Origin: Rhabdornis inornatus
Taxonomy: Eukaryota > Chordata > Aves > Passeriformes > Rhabdornithidae
Direction of reading: 5' to 3'
DNA: 64,000 nt
Assembly: GCA_013397075.1 (NCBI GenBank)
Contig: VWZS01009593.1
Location: forward strand, 853,545 to 917,544
Positions 12,869 through 24,868 of this stretch are shown piece after piece (position 1 is the first letter of the stretch; each line of letters begins with the position of its first letter). Under the pieces are notes generated by a model, which had not been told where the DNA came from, did not search any database, and saw only the letters and a program-made list of their open reading frames with translations. The position numbers were made by a program, and so were the translations under genes.

Positions 12869-14109
12869 ACAAGGAAAAATTAGTCTTTAACATTCTGATT
12901 AAAAAAAAAAAAATAGCTGGAAGGTCAAGTTAGGGTGGAAAAAAAAGAAGAAAGAAAGAAAAAAAAACCACCAAAAACATATTGCTTATGAGAATTGATA
13001 CCATGAGATTTAGGGTCTTCACATCGGTGCTGTTAATTAATGAAACAGTTTTGCTAGGGATATACTAGAATTTTCTTAATATGCATTTACTGATTCCAGA
13101 TTTAAGGTCTGTGTATTTTTCTACCAGAGTCATAGAATTGTTGTTAGAATCGCTTGTTAAAATGATAGAACCTGAATGCAGCAGAAAATTAAAATAAATT
13201 CTTTTTCATATTATTAATCACTGATCCTAGGCTTTCTCAAATGCATATCAGCACAAAGTGTGGAATGGTATTAGAGACAATTCAGGTTACACAGTTATTC
13301 TCCTAATCACTATCACATGTATTGAATGTTTCTGCAGCTACTCACAAAATATTACTTATCTTTTGGCAGACTTTCACCAATGGTAGACTGAAGTATGATA
13401 AATTATATTTCTTCTCCTTTGATTATAGAGGGTACTGATAATCCTGTTTTAGTATAGAGTCATTATTTGGTGTGAACCACAGTATTTATGAATCATTTAT
13501 GAAACATCAAATTTTATGTATCATGCAAATTTGTTTCCTGAGCAGATAAAGAGAATACTATTGCTAATACTTCTGGTGGTGCCTCTAAAAATGTTTAGCT
13601 GGGGAGGATCACAGCATGATATGCAGTGAACTTGCAAGTGCACACAGGTGTGTTTGATCCAACACAGGTTTCAAAGAATAATAGCTTCTATTAAAATATC
13701 ATTATCACTTTTTCAGCATCAGGACAATCCTAACAATTGTCTTTATTTAATATATTAATATATTAATAATAAAGAATTTATTTAGAATATTTAGCAGTTA
13801 TGTATTGGAAAAGAGAAGAAAAAAAGGTAAAATAATTCCAAAAGAACTTGCTCATGTAAATCTTTTTACACTCCGTACAAGATGTCACAGCTTATCCAGC
13901 TAAGTCTAAGGACAGCCTTCAAAATCTTCACAGATACATGAATGCCTAGCAACTTTTAAAATATTTCCTGAACCTGCATTTAAATTTGAAAAGCCTGCTT
14001 CACTAGCATGATGGAATACAGAACACAACTACACCACAGCTTCTCATTGTTCTCTGCAGAAAAATATCATGGGACAGGCAGGGTGTCAGGGCCTTCCAAT
14101 TTCCTCTAA
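12869..14109. other. AT-rich sequence with an A/AG-rich tract
   Basis: A poly-A/AAAG-rich stretch lies at about 12900-12970. A TAATATATTAATATATTAATAA cluster lies near 13745-13775. Nothing else was recognised. Confidence 0.6.
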
Positions 14110-14430
14110 TTGCAATGCCCATTCTTCAGATCTCCCCAGTGTTAGTCAGGATGGGAGTCCAAATAGAAGAATGAAGTTGAGCCTGGGAAAAGAGGGAAGT
14201 TGGGGAAAGGCATTTTAGTTTTTGTTCTTGTTTCTACTATTCCACTTTGCAATAAAGTACATTAATTTTCACTAAGTTGAATCGCTTTTGCCCACTACAT
14301 CAATTGGTAAGAAATCTCTTTATCTTGGCCCACAAGATCTTTCATCGTATTTTCACTTCCTGTCATGCTAAAAAGATGAGTCAGAGAGAAGCCGATGAAT
14401 GAGAAATTGCTACGTCAAACTCAAATGAAA
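14110..14430 (+). mobile_element. LTR fragment, family A (3' half)
   Basis: The text 'atgaagttgagcctggg', 'aggcattttagttttt', 'gcaataaagtacattaattt', 'ttgcccactacatcaattgg' and 'ctttatcttggcccacaag' follows the order of the 3' half of an abundant avian LTR as I remember it. The same family occurs at 23995-24868 and 30990-31700. 'aataaa' near 14251 sits where the LTR polyadenylation signal would be expected. Only about 320 bases remain. The ERVL-type assignment is from memory. Confidence 0.65.
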
Positions 14431-17400
14431 AAAGTACAAAAAGAAATAACAGTAAATATTAAGTAGTGTCTTCTCCCTCAAAAGCATCACTGTTTCATTC
14501 ATAGAACATTTTCATATCAATTGCAAACATAGTACCAGAAAGTAGTATGAAATTCACGACAAAAAATAAAAATGAAACTTTATTAAGTAATTTTTATGAT
14601 TAAAAGATGGTTTATGCTTTACTTCAAGAAATTTGTTTTTTCTCCTTTTCAGAGCAGTGACACAAATATAACAGCAATGTAGGTCATTACTTAGAAGAAA
14701 ATTAGCAATCTCTTTGGCTTTCCCCTCATGTCATCCTCATTATCTCACTGAATTACACCTCAAGTTCCCAATGAATTAATGTTATCAAAACTTTATCCCA
14801 TAACCTTTCTTAAATATCAAGTGATTCTACAAAATCTCTTAATATTACAGCTGATCTTTTTACAACTCTACCAGAAATGGAAGATTAAAAACTTTAATTC
14901 AGATAACTTTTTAGAAAGATACCATCTTCCACATTTTCCACAGTTTCTCAATCAAAAACGATTAGGGAGAAATTTATGATAATTACATATCCTAATGATA
15001 TATAAGAGCATATCTGGCATAGGTCACTAAGTCTTCGTTGTAAGAACCACCTATGAGGCATCAAGCACATTTTGACTCAATATAAATGACAGAACAATGT
15101 TTTCTTTGCTAATGTCATATTAGTCATTTCAATCTTCTGAAAGTTAATCACTTAATGCTAACACAGTACTTGCCTCTCCCTATTAGCTGTGATCTTATGG
15201 TCTCTTTATTGTGTATCAGTCCTCCCACACATTCTTTTTAGGGTTCATTTTTTTCATAAAGTTTTTCCTACCCTGCAATTATCAGGAAATTTAGAATTAA
15301 ATGTTGATGTATTCACCAGAATTCATTTACTCACCCAGAGGTATGCCATTCAATATGCAGAAAATAAGTGCGGTGTGAAAGAGTACTGCAGTGGACCTGA
15401 AGTTCCTTATTATAAAACAAAATAAAATAAAAATTAAAAAAAATTAAAAATGCCCTTTGACCTGAAGAAAACAAGCAGGGAATAGAAGGGATTTATATTA
15501 AATTTATGAGTGAGAGATGAATAAGGCATGTTCCTATATATGAATAAGAGATTGATAAGATTTATGTGAAAATAACAGCTACATTTAAGAAATGATGAGG
15601 ATTTATCTACACAGTGCTTTGTATCCTTTTTTGCTACAGGGGTAGGAATATTTTGTACGTGTGCAAGAAGTTACTAAGGCCCTATGCTTGTCTTGACTGT
15701 GGGCAGAAAAATACCTGCTTAACAGCTGCATTTTCTTGTGAATGAGTCCAGATACTGTATTTGGCCTGTCAGTTACACAGTCTAAATTTCCCTAGCAATT
15801 CAATTATTCTAAGGACCCAAGTGTTTTGTCCTATTCAGCCTGGATCTTCCAATGCTGGAAATTCTCTTCTCAAGCAAACAGGTTTCTCATTTTTAAGCAA
15901 GTGATATTTTCACTTTATAAGAAAATTCTGCCCCTATTTTTATCCAACTTTCCTACCACAACACTGAATAAACTTTCCAATATATTCAATGAAATATTGA
16001 GTATTCATGTGTCATGCCAATATATGTATATAACATTCATCTATGAAAATAACCTATTCAGTGACAACATCTGACAGAATTATCTGTTGCCTGTTTTCCT
16101 TTTTCATTCCCTTTCTCTTCCTTTATTTTCCACTAAAAAGTTAGTGATTAGCATAAAAACAATGATCTGGTTTGCATAAAAATAAAAAAAAAAAGCGATG
16201 TGTAAGGTACAATGCTTTTTTGAATTGTACTATCAAAAAAGCATTTTCAAACTGTTATTAGTGTAAATCAACAAATAATTCTTACCTTAAGGGAAGCAAG
16301 AAGCTGCTAAAACTTTCAGCAAAGGCCGAGTTCTCCAGAAGTTTTCCATATTGCATGCTATATTATATATTATATTAATATATTTCCATATTGTATAATA
16401 TAATTCCAGAATATTTACAAAGAAACATAAGTAACAAGCAGAATTAAACTGATATTTTTGTTGGTCCTGTTTCCAAGACAGAGAATCTCTACATCACAAT
16501 TAACACTAATATTCATCAAATTCCTGATATGGCAGGCTCTTCTGTGACTACTACTGTTGTCAGTCTGGAGCCTGGTTTATGTTCCTGCCATGTCCTCATG
16601 AGTATCTTTATAAAAGTGTTAGAAAATTGCAAGCTACCACTATTCTCTACCAGCTGTGATAATTACAACAGCTTCTCACACATCTTTATACAGTGGAAGT
16701 GCTATATCAAGAAAGGTAACACTAAGTTTACGGTAGGTTGCATCATATGACAAGCTGTTTACAAAAAAGAAGTTTTTTCAAAGCTATATTCATATTTTAT
16801 GGATAGCAAAATATCTGATGCCAAGTGTTAAAGCCTTGTCAATTTATCTAAAAAGGTACAGAAATACAGATACATTGCACATGTGAATCTCTTATTCCTC
16901 GGGAAGTTTGAGAAAGACTAATGATCATATTTCTCCTTTATCCCAACATACTATATATTTGTTATACATAAAATGATTTAGGCAAATAGAACAGAGGCAA
17001 GTAAAGAAGCAATCAAACTATGAAACAAACCCTTATGCAATTAAGGAAGTTAAGTATTGTGTTTATAGTTCCACATTTTTGCGCAAAGGTGCAAAATACA
17101 ATCTTTACTGCTGCATTACACTGAAGACCAAAAGACAATTATTTTAGAACCACAGAATCTCTTGACTTCAGTTGATTTAGTTGAATAAAGTCTTTGAAAG
17201 AGTTGAGAGGTGAGAAAGATGAAAGTATATGAATGAACGACTGAAAGAGGAGAGAATTTATTAGGCTAACCCATTCAACTGCAAAACAAAACTGAAGAAA
17301 TCTTCCTGGTAGTATGAACAAAATGATGCTTTGAGACATTTATCTGATAGGAGTATATTTCTGCTTTGGGTAACTTCTTTGTAAGCCAAAGATGATCTTT

Positions 17401-17589
17401 CAAGGTTTTTTTTTCCACACTGGTTTTGGTAGGATTACTTATATTGAGGCTGTGATTTGTCTTTGACTGCTGTGTTTTCCTTCATACTTTTCTCACATGC
17501 TTTTTACTTGTCCATATGACATTTTAAAGATCCAATATTTTGGCTAAAATTTTATGGTGGTTTGAGATTATCACTTTTTGTTTGAAGCG
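14431..17589. other. AT-rich sequence, nothing recognised
   Basis: No gene or dispersed repeat was recognised. Simple A/T tracts occur at about 15420-15450 (AAATT/AAAAT) and 16350-16400 (TATATTA). Frames of 60-82 codons have no supporting signature. Confidence 0.6.
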
Positions 17590-17715
17590 CCATTTCCTTG
17601 GGGATTTTTTGTTTGGTTGGATTTTTTTGGTTTGGTTTGGTTTTGGTGGGGTTTTTGGTTTGTTTATTTTTGTGGTGTTTGGGGTGTTTTGGGGGGGGCA
17701 GAGAGAGGAGGGTGG
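17590..17715. repeat. G/T-rich low-complexity tract
   Basis: The plus strand is almost only G and T, with repeated 'ggtttggttt' and 'gtttggggtg' motifs and a run of eight Gs near 17690. The several overlapping frames at 17540-17985 come from this composition and from the adjoining CR1, not from genes. Confidence 0.85.
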
Positions 17716-17724
17716 GGTTTCTTT

Positions 17725-18451
17725 TTTGTACAGAATTGGAAATGGGATGCTGGAGAACAGAACTATCAAAAGGGACCTGGGGGTTCTGGTCAATGGCAAG
17801 TTGACCATAAGTCAGCAGTGCCCTGGCAGCCAGGACAGCGAAGCACGTCCTGGGGACATCAGGCACAGCATCACCAGCTGGGCAAGGCAGGTGATTGTCC
17901 TGCTCTGCTCTGCTCTGCTCTAGGGTGGCCCCACCTCGAGTGCTGGTGGCAGTTTTGGGTGCCACAATATGAAAAAAAAACATGAAGCTGTTAGAGAGTG
18001 TCCAAAGGATCAGCGTGAAGATGATGAAGAGTTGAGAAGGGAAGCCATAAAAGTTGCAGCTGTGGTCACTTGGTCTGTTCAGCCTAGGAAAGGGGAGGCT
18101 GAGGGGAGAGCTCATTGTAGCCTACAACTTCCTTGTGAAGTGAAGCAGAGGGGCAGGTACAGCTCTCTTCTCTCTGATGAGCAGGGATAGGATCTGAGGC
18201 CTGAAGCTGAGTCAGGGGAAGTTTAAGTTTGATATTAGGTAAAGATTCTACACCATGAGGGTGGCTAGGCACTGGAACAGCCTCCCCTGGAAAGTGGTCA
18301 CATCACCAGCCTGACAGTTCAAGAAGCACTTGGAGAATGTTCTCAGGCATATGGAGTGAGTCTTTAGGTGTCCTGTGCAGGGCCAGGAGTTGTCTTTAGT
18401 TGCTCCTTGTTAGTCCCTTCTACTCCAGGATATTTTATGATTCTGTGATTT
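17725..18451 (+). mobile_element. CR1 LINE 3' part, plus strand
   Basis: CR1 blocks in order: 'agggacctgggggttctggt', 'ggcaagttgaccataagtca', 'gccctggcagccagga', a 'ctctgctctgctctgctcta' run, 'agagtgtccaaaggatcagc', 'gtctgttcagcctagg', 'gggtggctaggcactgg', and a 3' terminus 'tttatgattctgtgattt'. It is 5' truncated and begins at the end of the G/T-rich tract. Open frames of up to 187 codons on the minus strand are by-products of this repeat. Confidence 0.92.
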
Positions 18452-21400
18452 CCCGTGGCAAGGATGGGACACATTTTACCCCTCCTGGCACAGATATAAA
18501 ACAGACACTCTGAGGGGTCCTAAAGAACATGTGTACAGCTACTCTTATTCTTGGTGATCTGAGGGAAAGTGTTAAGTGCTTTATCTTCATATTTAGAGCT
18601 ACCTTCAGAATATTTTAAGATCTCAGTAAACTTTATCAGCATTTATTTTTACTTGGATCATGAAAATCAATAGTGCCTATGTTGATTAGATTTGGACTTC
18701 AATTAAGCTTTTGACTGGAAAGTTATCAAATCTGGAATTAAAGCTTACCACACTATATGTATATATTTTAGAACTAATATTTTTATTGCTGCTTATTTGT
18801 AACACAGGAATGCCTAAAATTGTGGAACATTTCCCTTATAATATTGGGCAGTGTCCTAAAAACAAAACAAAAAATAATCCAAGTGAACGAGCCTGTCAAT
18901 CAAACAAAAAGACCACACTCCTCTCATAGAGTTTGAAAATTTAAATAAGGAAACGTGTTTCCTGCAGCTCTTAGAGTAACATTAGCTCTAACAGTTAAAC
19001 TAGGACACAAGTAACTGTCACCATGCCTCTTTTCATTTTTTTTTCTTGGTTTATTTTAAGATATTTATTCCTTTTGTAAAGCAGATGTAAAGCAAAGAGA
19101 GAACTGTTGTACAGATTCTGATCCTTCCATAAAGGATCATCCATATAACAGATGAAATATGTTATATATAAAAATATATATGTGTTTTCTTAATTATTAT
19201 TAGAATTAATGAAATTATTGAAGTATTGATGTAACCAACATAATGAAAATTTTCGTAAGGACAGCCCGCTTGGTTCATGTGTGTTTAAACCAAATTAAGA
19301 TCAAAATGATTTATTGATTTATTAATGATGTATAATCAGCAGTCATCAGTGATTCATTTAGGATTGGTATCAGCAGTGCAATATAGAAATCTCCATGTTA
19401 GGAGCTTAAAAAATGCTAAGAAACACTCCTTAGACGCAATTCCAAAATGCTGCAGCCATGCACATGCACATATAGAACTGCGTGCACTTTCTCTCGTAGA
19501 CAGTGCGGGCTACAGCCACAAACACCCCCTTTCCTGAACACACAGGTTATCCCACTGGCACACTCCTTCTGTGGGAGATGTGGTGTCCCAGCTTTATGTG
19601 TACCTATGCTGTTCCCCAGTGAGGACATATTCACCCACAGATGACAGGATTCAATTGTCATGGCATCTGCTGGCTCTGGATGGCCAAGGCAGAGGTGCTG
19701 ATGTCATTAGGAGATTTTTAGCAGAGCATAAAGGGATTTTGAAAACTGGTCTTTGCACTTCTAGGTCTATTCCTCACAAATTTTACAACTTAAAATTTTG
19801 CACATTCTCATGCCACTTCTATATATCTTTTCCAGCTCGATCACTCTTAATTTCTAAAGTCTCAATATAATACCCAGATGTCTGATAGTCATCATCACCT
19901 TTAAATTGATCACTTTGGGCAAATGTGCCCTCAGGAAGTTTAGCCACTATTCACCTATTCACTATTCACCTATTCCACTATCCACTATACCTGTCTGAGC
20001 AACTGCCAGGCCAAAGGTGGTCAGTGGAAGAATCCCACAGTAGTGACTAGCATTACATCTGAGAAATTGCTTCCATCCACCTTGCAGTATCAGAAAAGAA
20101 ACTGAAACCTTAAAGATTCAGTTATGTTCAAAGTCAGCTAGAGATTTATTTCAAAGTATAGCCAAAGAAATATGAAAAACATACCACTATTATTCTCTTC
20201 TTATTATTGAAGATCAAATTCTGAAGATCCCTCTCAGTAAGATCTTGCTTAAACACTGAACTGGCTTGAAAGGAAAGAAATGACAAGGGGATCCCCATAG
20301 CTTCTTCTCATGACAACCTTTCAGACACAGACCATAAACCTATCACCACTTCCAAATTTTCTGAGCATTACTTTACCTTTGATGTTAGTATCAGTCATGT
20401 TGTAGTAACAGCCAGCTTGGATAAACTTCATGTGCTTTATCCTAAATCCAGATTGTCTCAAAAGTTCAGATACTCAGTTTAATCATCCACACATTGAGAA
20501 ACAACATTTTGGGTTTATTTATTAAAAAAACTATTGTATTAAATAAACCGTAAGTCCCTTTATAATTCATATATGCATACTGCCTGAGAATAAATAAAGG
20601 AAAAATGATCAAAATTTTTTTATTTGTTCACTGATTTTACTGAAAATAATAAAAGCCTTTCAACCCTGTAGAAAATTATTCAGAAATTGGTACAGAAGTG
20701 GCACAGAAATGTTCAAGACAAATAATCAGGCACACAGCTAAAGCATTTATTCTGTCTGACATGCAACACTACCAACAGAAATTTAGGACAACCCAGAGGT
20801 CACATTTGGAGAATCGATATGTAACTGAAGAAGAACTATTAATCACATAGGAGTGTAGTTTTACTCCTCATATCTATTTTCAAGTACTCTTCACTCTTTC
20901 CAATAAGTTGTAAGCATATACCAATAAATAATATGACACATATAGTTGCAGCATTACTATAACAACAGCAGCTATCTTTATAAAAGTGGATTGGGGGCAG
21001 AATGGCAATTAGTATTCAGATACAGACCTTAATTAAAGTTATGTGCACTAGTAGCTTGATCTTACAAAGCTCGGTGATACAAAGGAGTAACAGTAAGAAC
21101 AGAAAGAAGTTTCATTTACAGAGCTGATAATCTAAGAGCTAATACAAAATTAAATAAGTTAATGAATAGGCATTGGTAGGAACAGAAAATACTAAAAAAA
21201 GTATATTAAGAAACTTCAAGACCTACTTCAGGTCCTGAGTATAGCAGAGACATCTGAAATAAATCAGAAAACATATACATAGAAAACAGATTTCATTCTG
21301 AATGCTAGTGAAAATATTTCTTAAAATATGATGATGCCAGAATGCATTTAGTAGAAGAAAAGGACTTATTTAAATGTTTCTATGTAAGTCAGATTTCTAC

Positions 21401-22390
21401 ATGCAGAATTTTAGAGTGGTCTCTTCTAAAGTATATCTGATACACCTTTTAGATAAAGAGCTGACTTTTTGATCTTCCAGAATTCAGGTAAAAAAAAATA
21501 AGTTGTAAAAAAGCCCTGTAAATTTAAGTTCTGTAAACTTTCTTAAATTAAGTTCTGTAAAAAGGGATCTTATGATTAGATTTCAGTGAAAAGTTCTACG
21601 ATAGCAGCATTTTTCATTTACAACTCTACAAAACTCATTAGAATTGTCAGTTTTATGTAATGAAGGTTCTGTGATTGAAGACTAGATTGCAGTGGTTATG
21701 GCAATATTGGCATGTAAGTTTATTTCTTTTCTGAGTGTAATTTTTAACTTGTGGTGGGTGATTAAATAGGTGATGTTGCTATACACTCATAAAAAGAGCA
21801 TGAAATGCTTCCTTACTTTCAAGATTCTTAAGCAAGTTAAAGCACCTGATTATATTACATAAATACATAGATTTGGCTGCAACTGCCAAATTCTGAAAAA
21901 AATTTCATGATACAAACCAGTAACTTCTAGTCACCTCCTTCAGGATATTGTCTAAGATCAAATTGGTCAGGAAATATAGTAAGATATTCTAAATACTGTT
22001 GCCTATAACACTTTATCATCCTGGCTGCAGACAATAAATGATGATCCAATATGCTGCAACTGATATAAGGAGCTTTTTGGTTGACAGCCGGTCCAAATGT
22101 CATTTGAAATGATGCATTTTTTCATGTATTGCAAACTGTAAAGCAGTTTCAGTTTTGCACACACAATGTGTTTTAGATTTATGGCCTTTTAATGTTTGAA
22201 AAATATGCTTACAATGGTGTGCTGTGATGCATTGTGGTTTCAAATGCTACGTAACCTTAGTTAACCCTACATGTTCTTCTATTGTTTATGGTAATAAATC
22301 AAAAGATAGCATCCCTTTAAGTTTCTTCTCTTTCCCAAATTACCTTATCCTTGCTATTTTATCCTATGTGGCCTCTCATTTTACTCCACT
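18452..22390. other. AT-rich sequence, nothing recognised
   Basis: No gene or dispersed repeat was recognised. A block around 19420-19700 is somewhat richer in GC and has overlapping frames of up to 99 codons on both strands. None shows a domain, signal peptide or splice structure I can defend. Confidence 0.55.
19945..19989. repeat. 15-bp tandem repeat, two copies plus degenerate tail
   Basis: The unit 'cactattcacctatt' occurs perfectly at 19945-19959 and 19960-19974. It is followed by a decayed partial copy. Confidence 0.9.
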
Positions 22391-22496
22391 CTTCTCTTCT
22401 CTTCTCTTCTCTTCTCTTCTCTTCTCTTCTCTTCTCTTCTCTTCTCTTCTCTTCTCTTCTCTTCTCTTCTCTTCTCTTCTCTTCTCTTCTCTTCTC
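22391..22496. repeat. Pentanucleotide microsatellite (cttct)n
   Basis: Twenty-one perfect copies of 'cttct' in a row, homopyrimidine on the plus strand and homopurine on the minus strand. Frames through it (22224-22535 plus, 22376-22573 minus) translate to repeating SLLFS or REEKR peptides and are not genes. Confidence 0.98.
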
Positions 22497-23994
22497 TCTC
22501 TGACATTACACTCAGTTACTTTAACCTTTGTTTGACTGTAAATTGGTCCTATCAAGCTTTTTGTTTCACACAAAAGACTTAACCTCTTATTCTATACAAT
22601 TTTACACAATTTAATGTGTAAAATTTAACCTCATAAAAATGTACTTTGAGGACTGATTATCTGAACATATTCTACCACTCATGTAGGAAATGATGCCTAC
22701 ATTTTAATTACTTTTTTGTGACTGCATGTTTGTTTTGTCTTAGAATGTTTGTACTTCATAATCTGATATGCTCACTCTGATGGAGTAATTACATTGGATA
22801 AGGATCAGTGTGTTTTTAACACGTAGGCAGTGTTGGAATAAGAGGGCTTTGCAAATCAGAATACAGATGCAAATTTCACAAGAGTCCAGTTTTTTCCCCG
22901 CTCAGTCACAAGACTGACGTATTGCTCTTCCAGTTACCTAAAAATATATGCATTTTGACAGTGTTTAAAGAAGAAATCGCTCTTTCATCTTGACCCATTG
23001 TGGAATAGGAAATAAATAGGAAATATATTCACTGAGTTATATCAAGGCTCCCACTGAGATCTGCCCCTCATATGCTGATAATTCTGCCTGCTAAAGTTTC
23101 TTCTTGTCCACAAAACCCTCCTGGTGGGAAAATGGAGAAGCTAGCTTTCCCAGGTCAGGCTGTGCACTCTTAAATTGTTGAGAATATGATGTCAAAGAAG
23201 ACAGGCTTAAAGATGAGTATAAAGGAAATAAATAATAAAGAGTTTAAGCTTCATACTGGAACAGACTCGATGTCATTAATCATTCAGTCAAGAGACATTT
23301 AAAAACATTCAAGGTTTGAATGAATAACTAATGCCAAGCACTGCATGTATGCCAGACTCTCTGGTATCCATGCTGCAGCAGAAAAATTCTGAAGCAGAAC
23401 TACTGGTAGAATCCAGTAGCTGAAAGTTTAACTTAGGGTGCCCACACTTAGGTCTTCATTTTGTTTGTTTGTTTGTTTGTTTGTTTGAAAAACAAAATAA
23501 AGATTAGATGCATACAAGGCACATACAAGTTAGAGAAGGGAATTATTCAGGAGAGAGAGTGCAGTCACATTGGACCTGCATACCATTCCAGCACAATATA
23601 AGGAGAACTTATATGTGCATACTGCAAAGAGAACAAGACATAAGAAAAAAGAATTGAAATAGAAGCCTCCTTGTAGTCTGTAAAGCTATTAAAATGCAGA
23701 GATGTATTAATTCTGAAGGAATTCCTACAAAGATTATTATAGAGGATCTATTAAAAATAAAACTATTGAAAAGAAACCATAGTTTAGCTCTCCATTACCT
23801 ATGATCAGGAACATAACATTTTTTTCATGGAAACGGAATATTTTTGATCTACTATATATGCTATCATATTGAACCATGCAACATAATAATACTACCTGTA
23901 AATGATGTAGTGTTTACTGTGCCACAGTAGAGGCATACAACAAAATTTGAGGGACAAAGATCTCTCTGTATCTGTATTGGTTTTCATGGCAAGG
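22497..23994. other. AT-rich sequence, nothing recognised
   Basis: Apart from a (gttt)n microsatellite, nothing was recognised. Confidence 0.6.
23458..23487. repeat. (gttt)n microsatellite
   Basis: About seven uninterrupted copies of the tetranucleotide 'gttt', followed by A-rich sequence. Confidence 0.95.
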
Positions 23995-24868
23995 TTTTGC
24001 TAAAGGAGTGCCTAGAGGATTGTCTTCTCCTGTGAGAAGTTGCTGGAAGCTTCCCCAGTGTCCAAGAGCCAATACCTGCTGGCTCCAGGAAAGACTCACT
24101 GCTGGGCAATGACAAGCTCATCAGGGATGATGGCAGCACCTCTAGGAAAATATATTTAAGAAGGGGGAAAAGTTTCTGCACAATGTGCACCCAGAAGATA
24201 GGAGTGAGAATGCAGCCCCCAAGGTGAGGGGGCAAGGAGGGGCAGGAGGTGCTCCAGGTTCTGTAGCAGGGACTCCCCTGCAGCCTGTGGTATAGAACAT
24301 GGTGAGACACCTGTGACCCTGCAGCCAGTGGAGATCCATGGTGGAGCAGAGATTCACCGGCAGACCCTGGAGGAAATTTACAATGCTCCACCAAAACAGA
24401 TATAACAGAGGCCCAAAGGAGGCTGTGACCTCATGGAAAGCCTGTTCTGGAGAAGGCTCCTGGCAGGACCCGCAGACCTACGGAGAGATGGGCTTACTCT
24501 GGAGCAGGTTTGCTGGAAGGACTTGTGAGCCCGTGGACTATCAGTTGGAGAGCACCTGGTTCCTAAGGGACTGCAACCCATGGAAGGGACCTATGCTGGA
24601 GCAGTTCATTAAGAACTGCAGCCCATGGGAAAGACTCACATTGGAGAAGTTAAGGAAGGACTGTCTCCTCTGGGAAGGACCCCACACTGGAGCTGCAGAA
24701 CAGAGTGAGGAGGAAGGAACAGCAAAGACTTCTAGATGACAAACTGACCAAAACCCCCATTCTGTACACCACTGGGGTGGGAGGAGGTACAGAAATTAGG
24801 GATGAAGTTGAGCTCAAGAAGCAGGGAGGGGTGGCCAGGAAAGCATTTTTAAGATTGGTTTAGCTAAG
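23995..24868 (+). mobile_element. LTR, family A (3' truncated)
   Basis: A GC-richer block with the iterated 'ctggagcag' and 'ccatggaaggga'-type phrases of an abundant avian LTR. Text in order: 'atatttaagaaggggg', 'cccctgcagcctgtgg', 'aaggaggctgtgacctcatg', 'gaactgcagcccatggg', 'gatgacaaactgacc', 'gggatgaagttgagctcaag', 'tttttaagattggttt'. It stops before the 3' block that is kept in the copies at 14110 and 30990. The 133-codon frame at 24338-24739 follows the internal repeats (motifs such as WEGP and WKGP) and probably reflects the LTR, not a protein. The class assignment (ERVL-like) is from memory. Confidence 0.75.

Noticed and set aside
17552..18115. 187-codon minus-strand frame and overlapping plus-strand frames
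   Set aside because: They span the G/T-rich tract and a CR1 3' non-coding part. The translations are repeat text, with Lys/Pro/Asn or Trp/Gly/Phe runs caused by the base composition.
19945..19989. Short direct repeats considered as a CRISPR-like array
   Set aside because: Two adjacent 15-bp copies without spacers, in a vertebrate-type sequence: this is a simple tandem duplication.
22224..22573. Frames with SLLFS or REEKR repeats on the two strands
   Set aside because: They are translations of the (cttct)n microsatellite.
24338..24739. 133-codon plus-strand frame with repeated W-x-G-P-like units
   Set aside because: The periodic units reflect internal repeats of the LTR family. Other copies of the same family in the window do not keep the frame.
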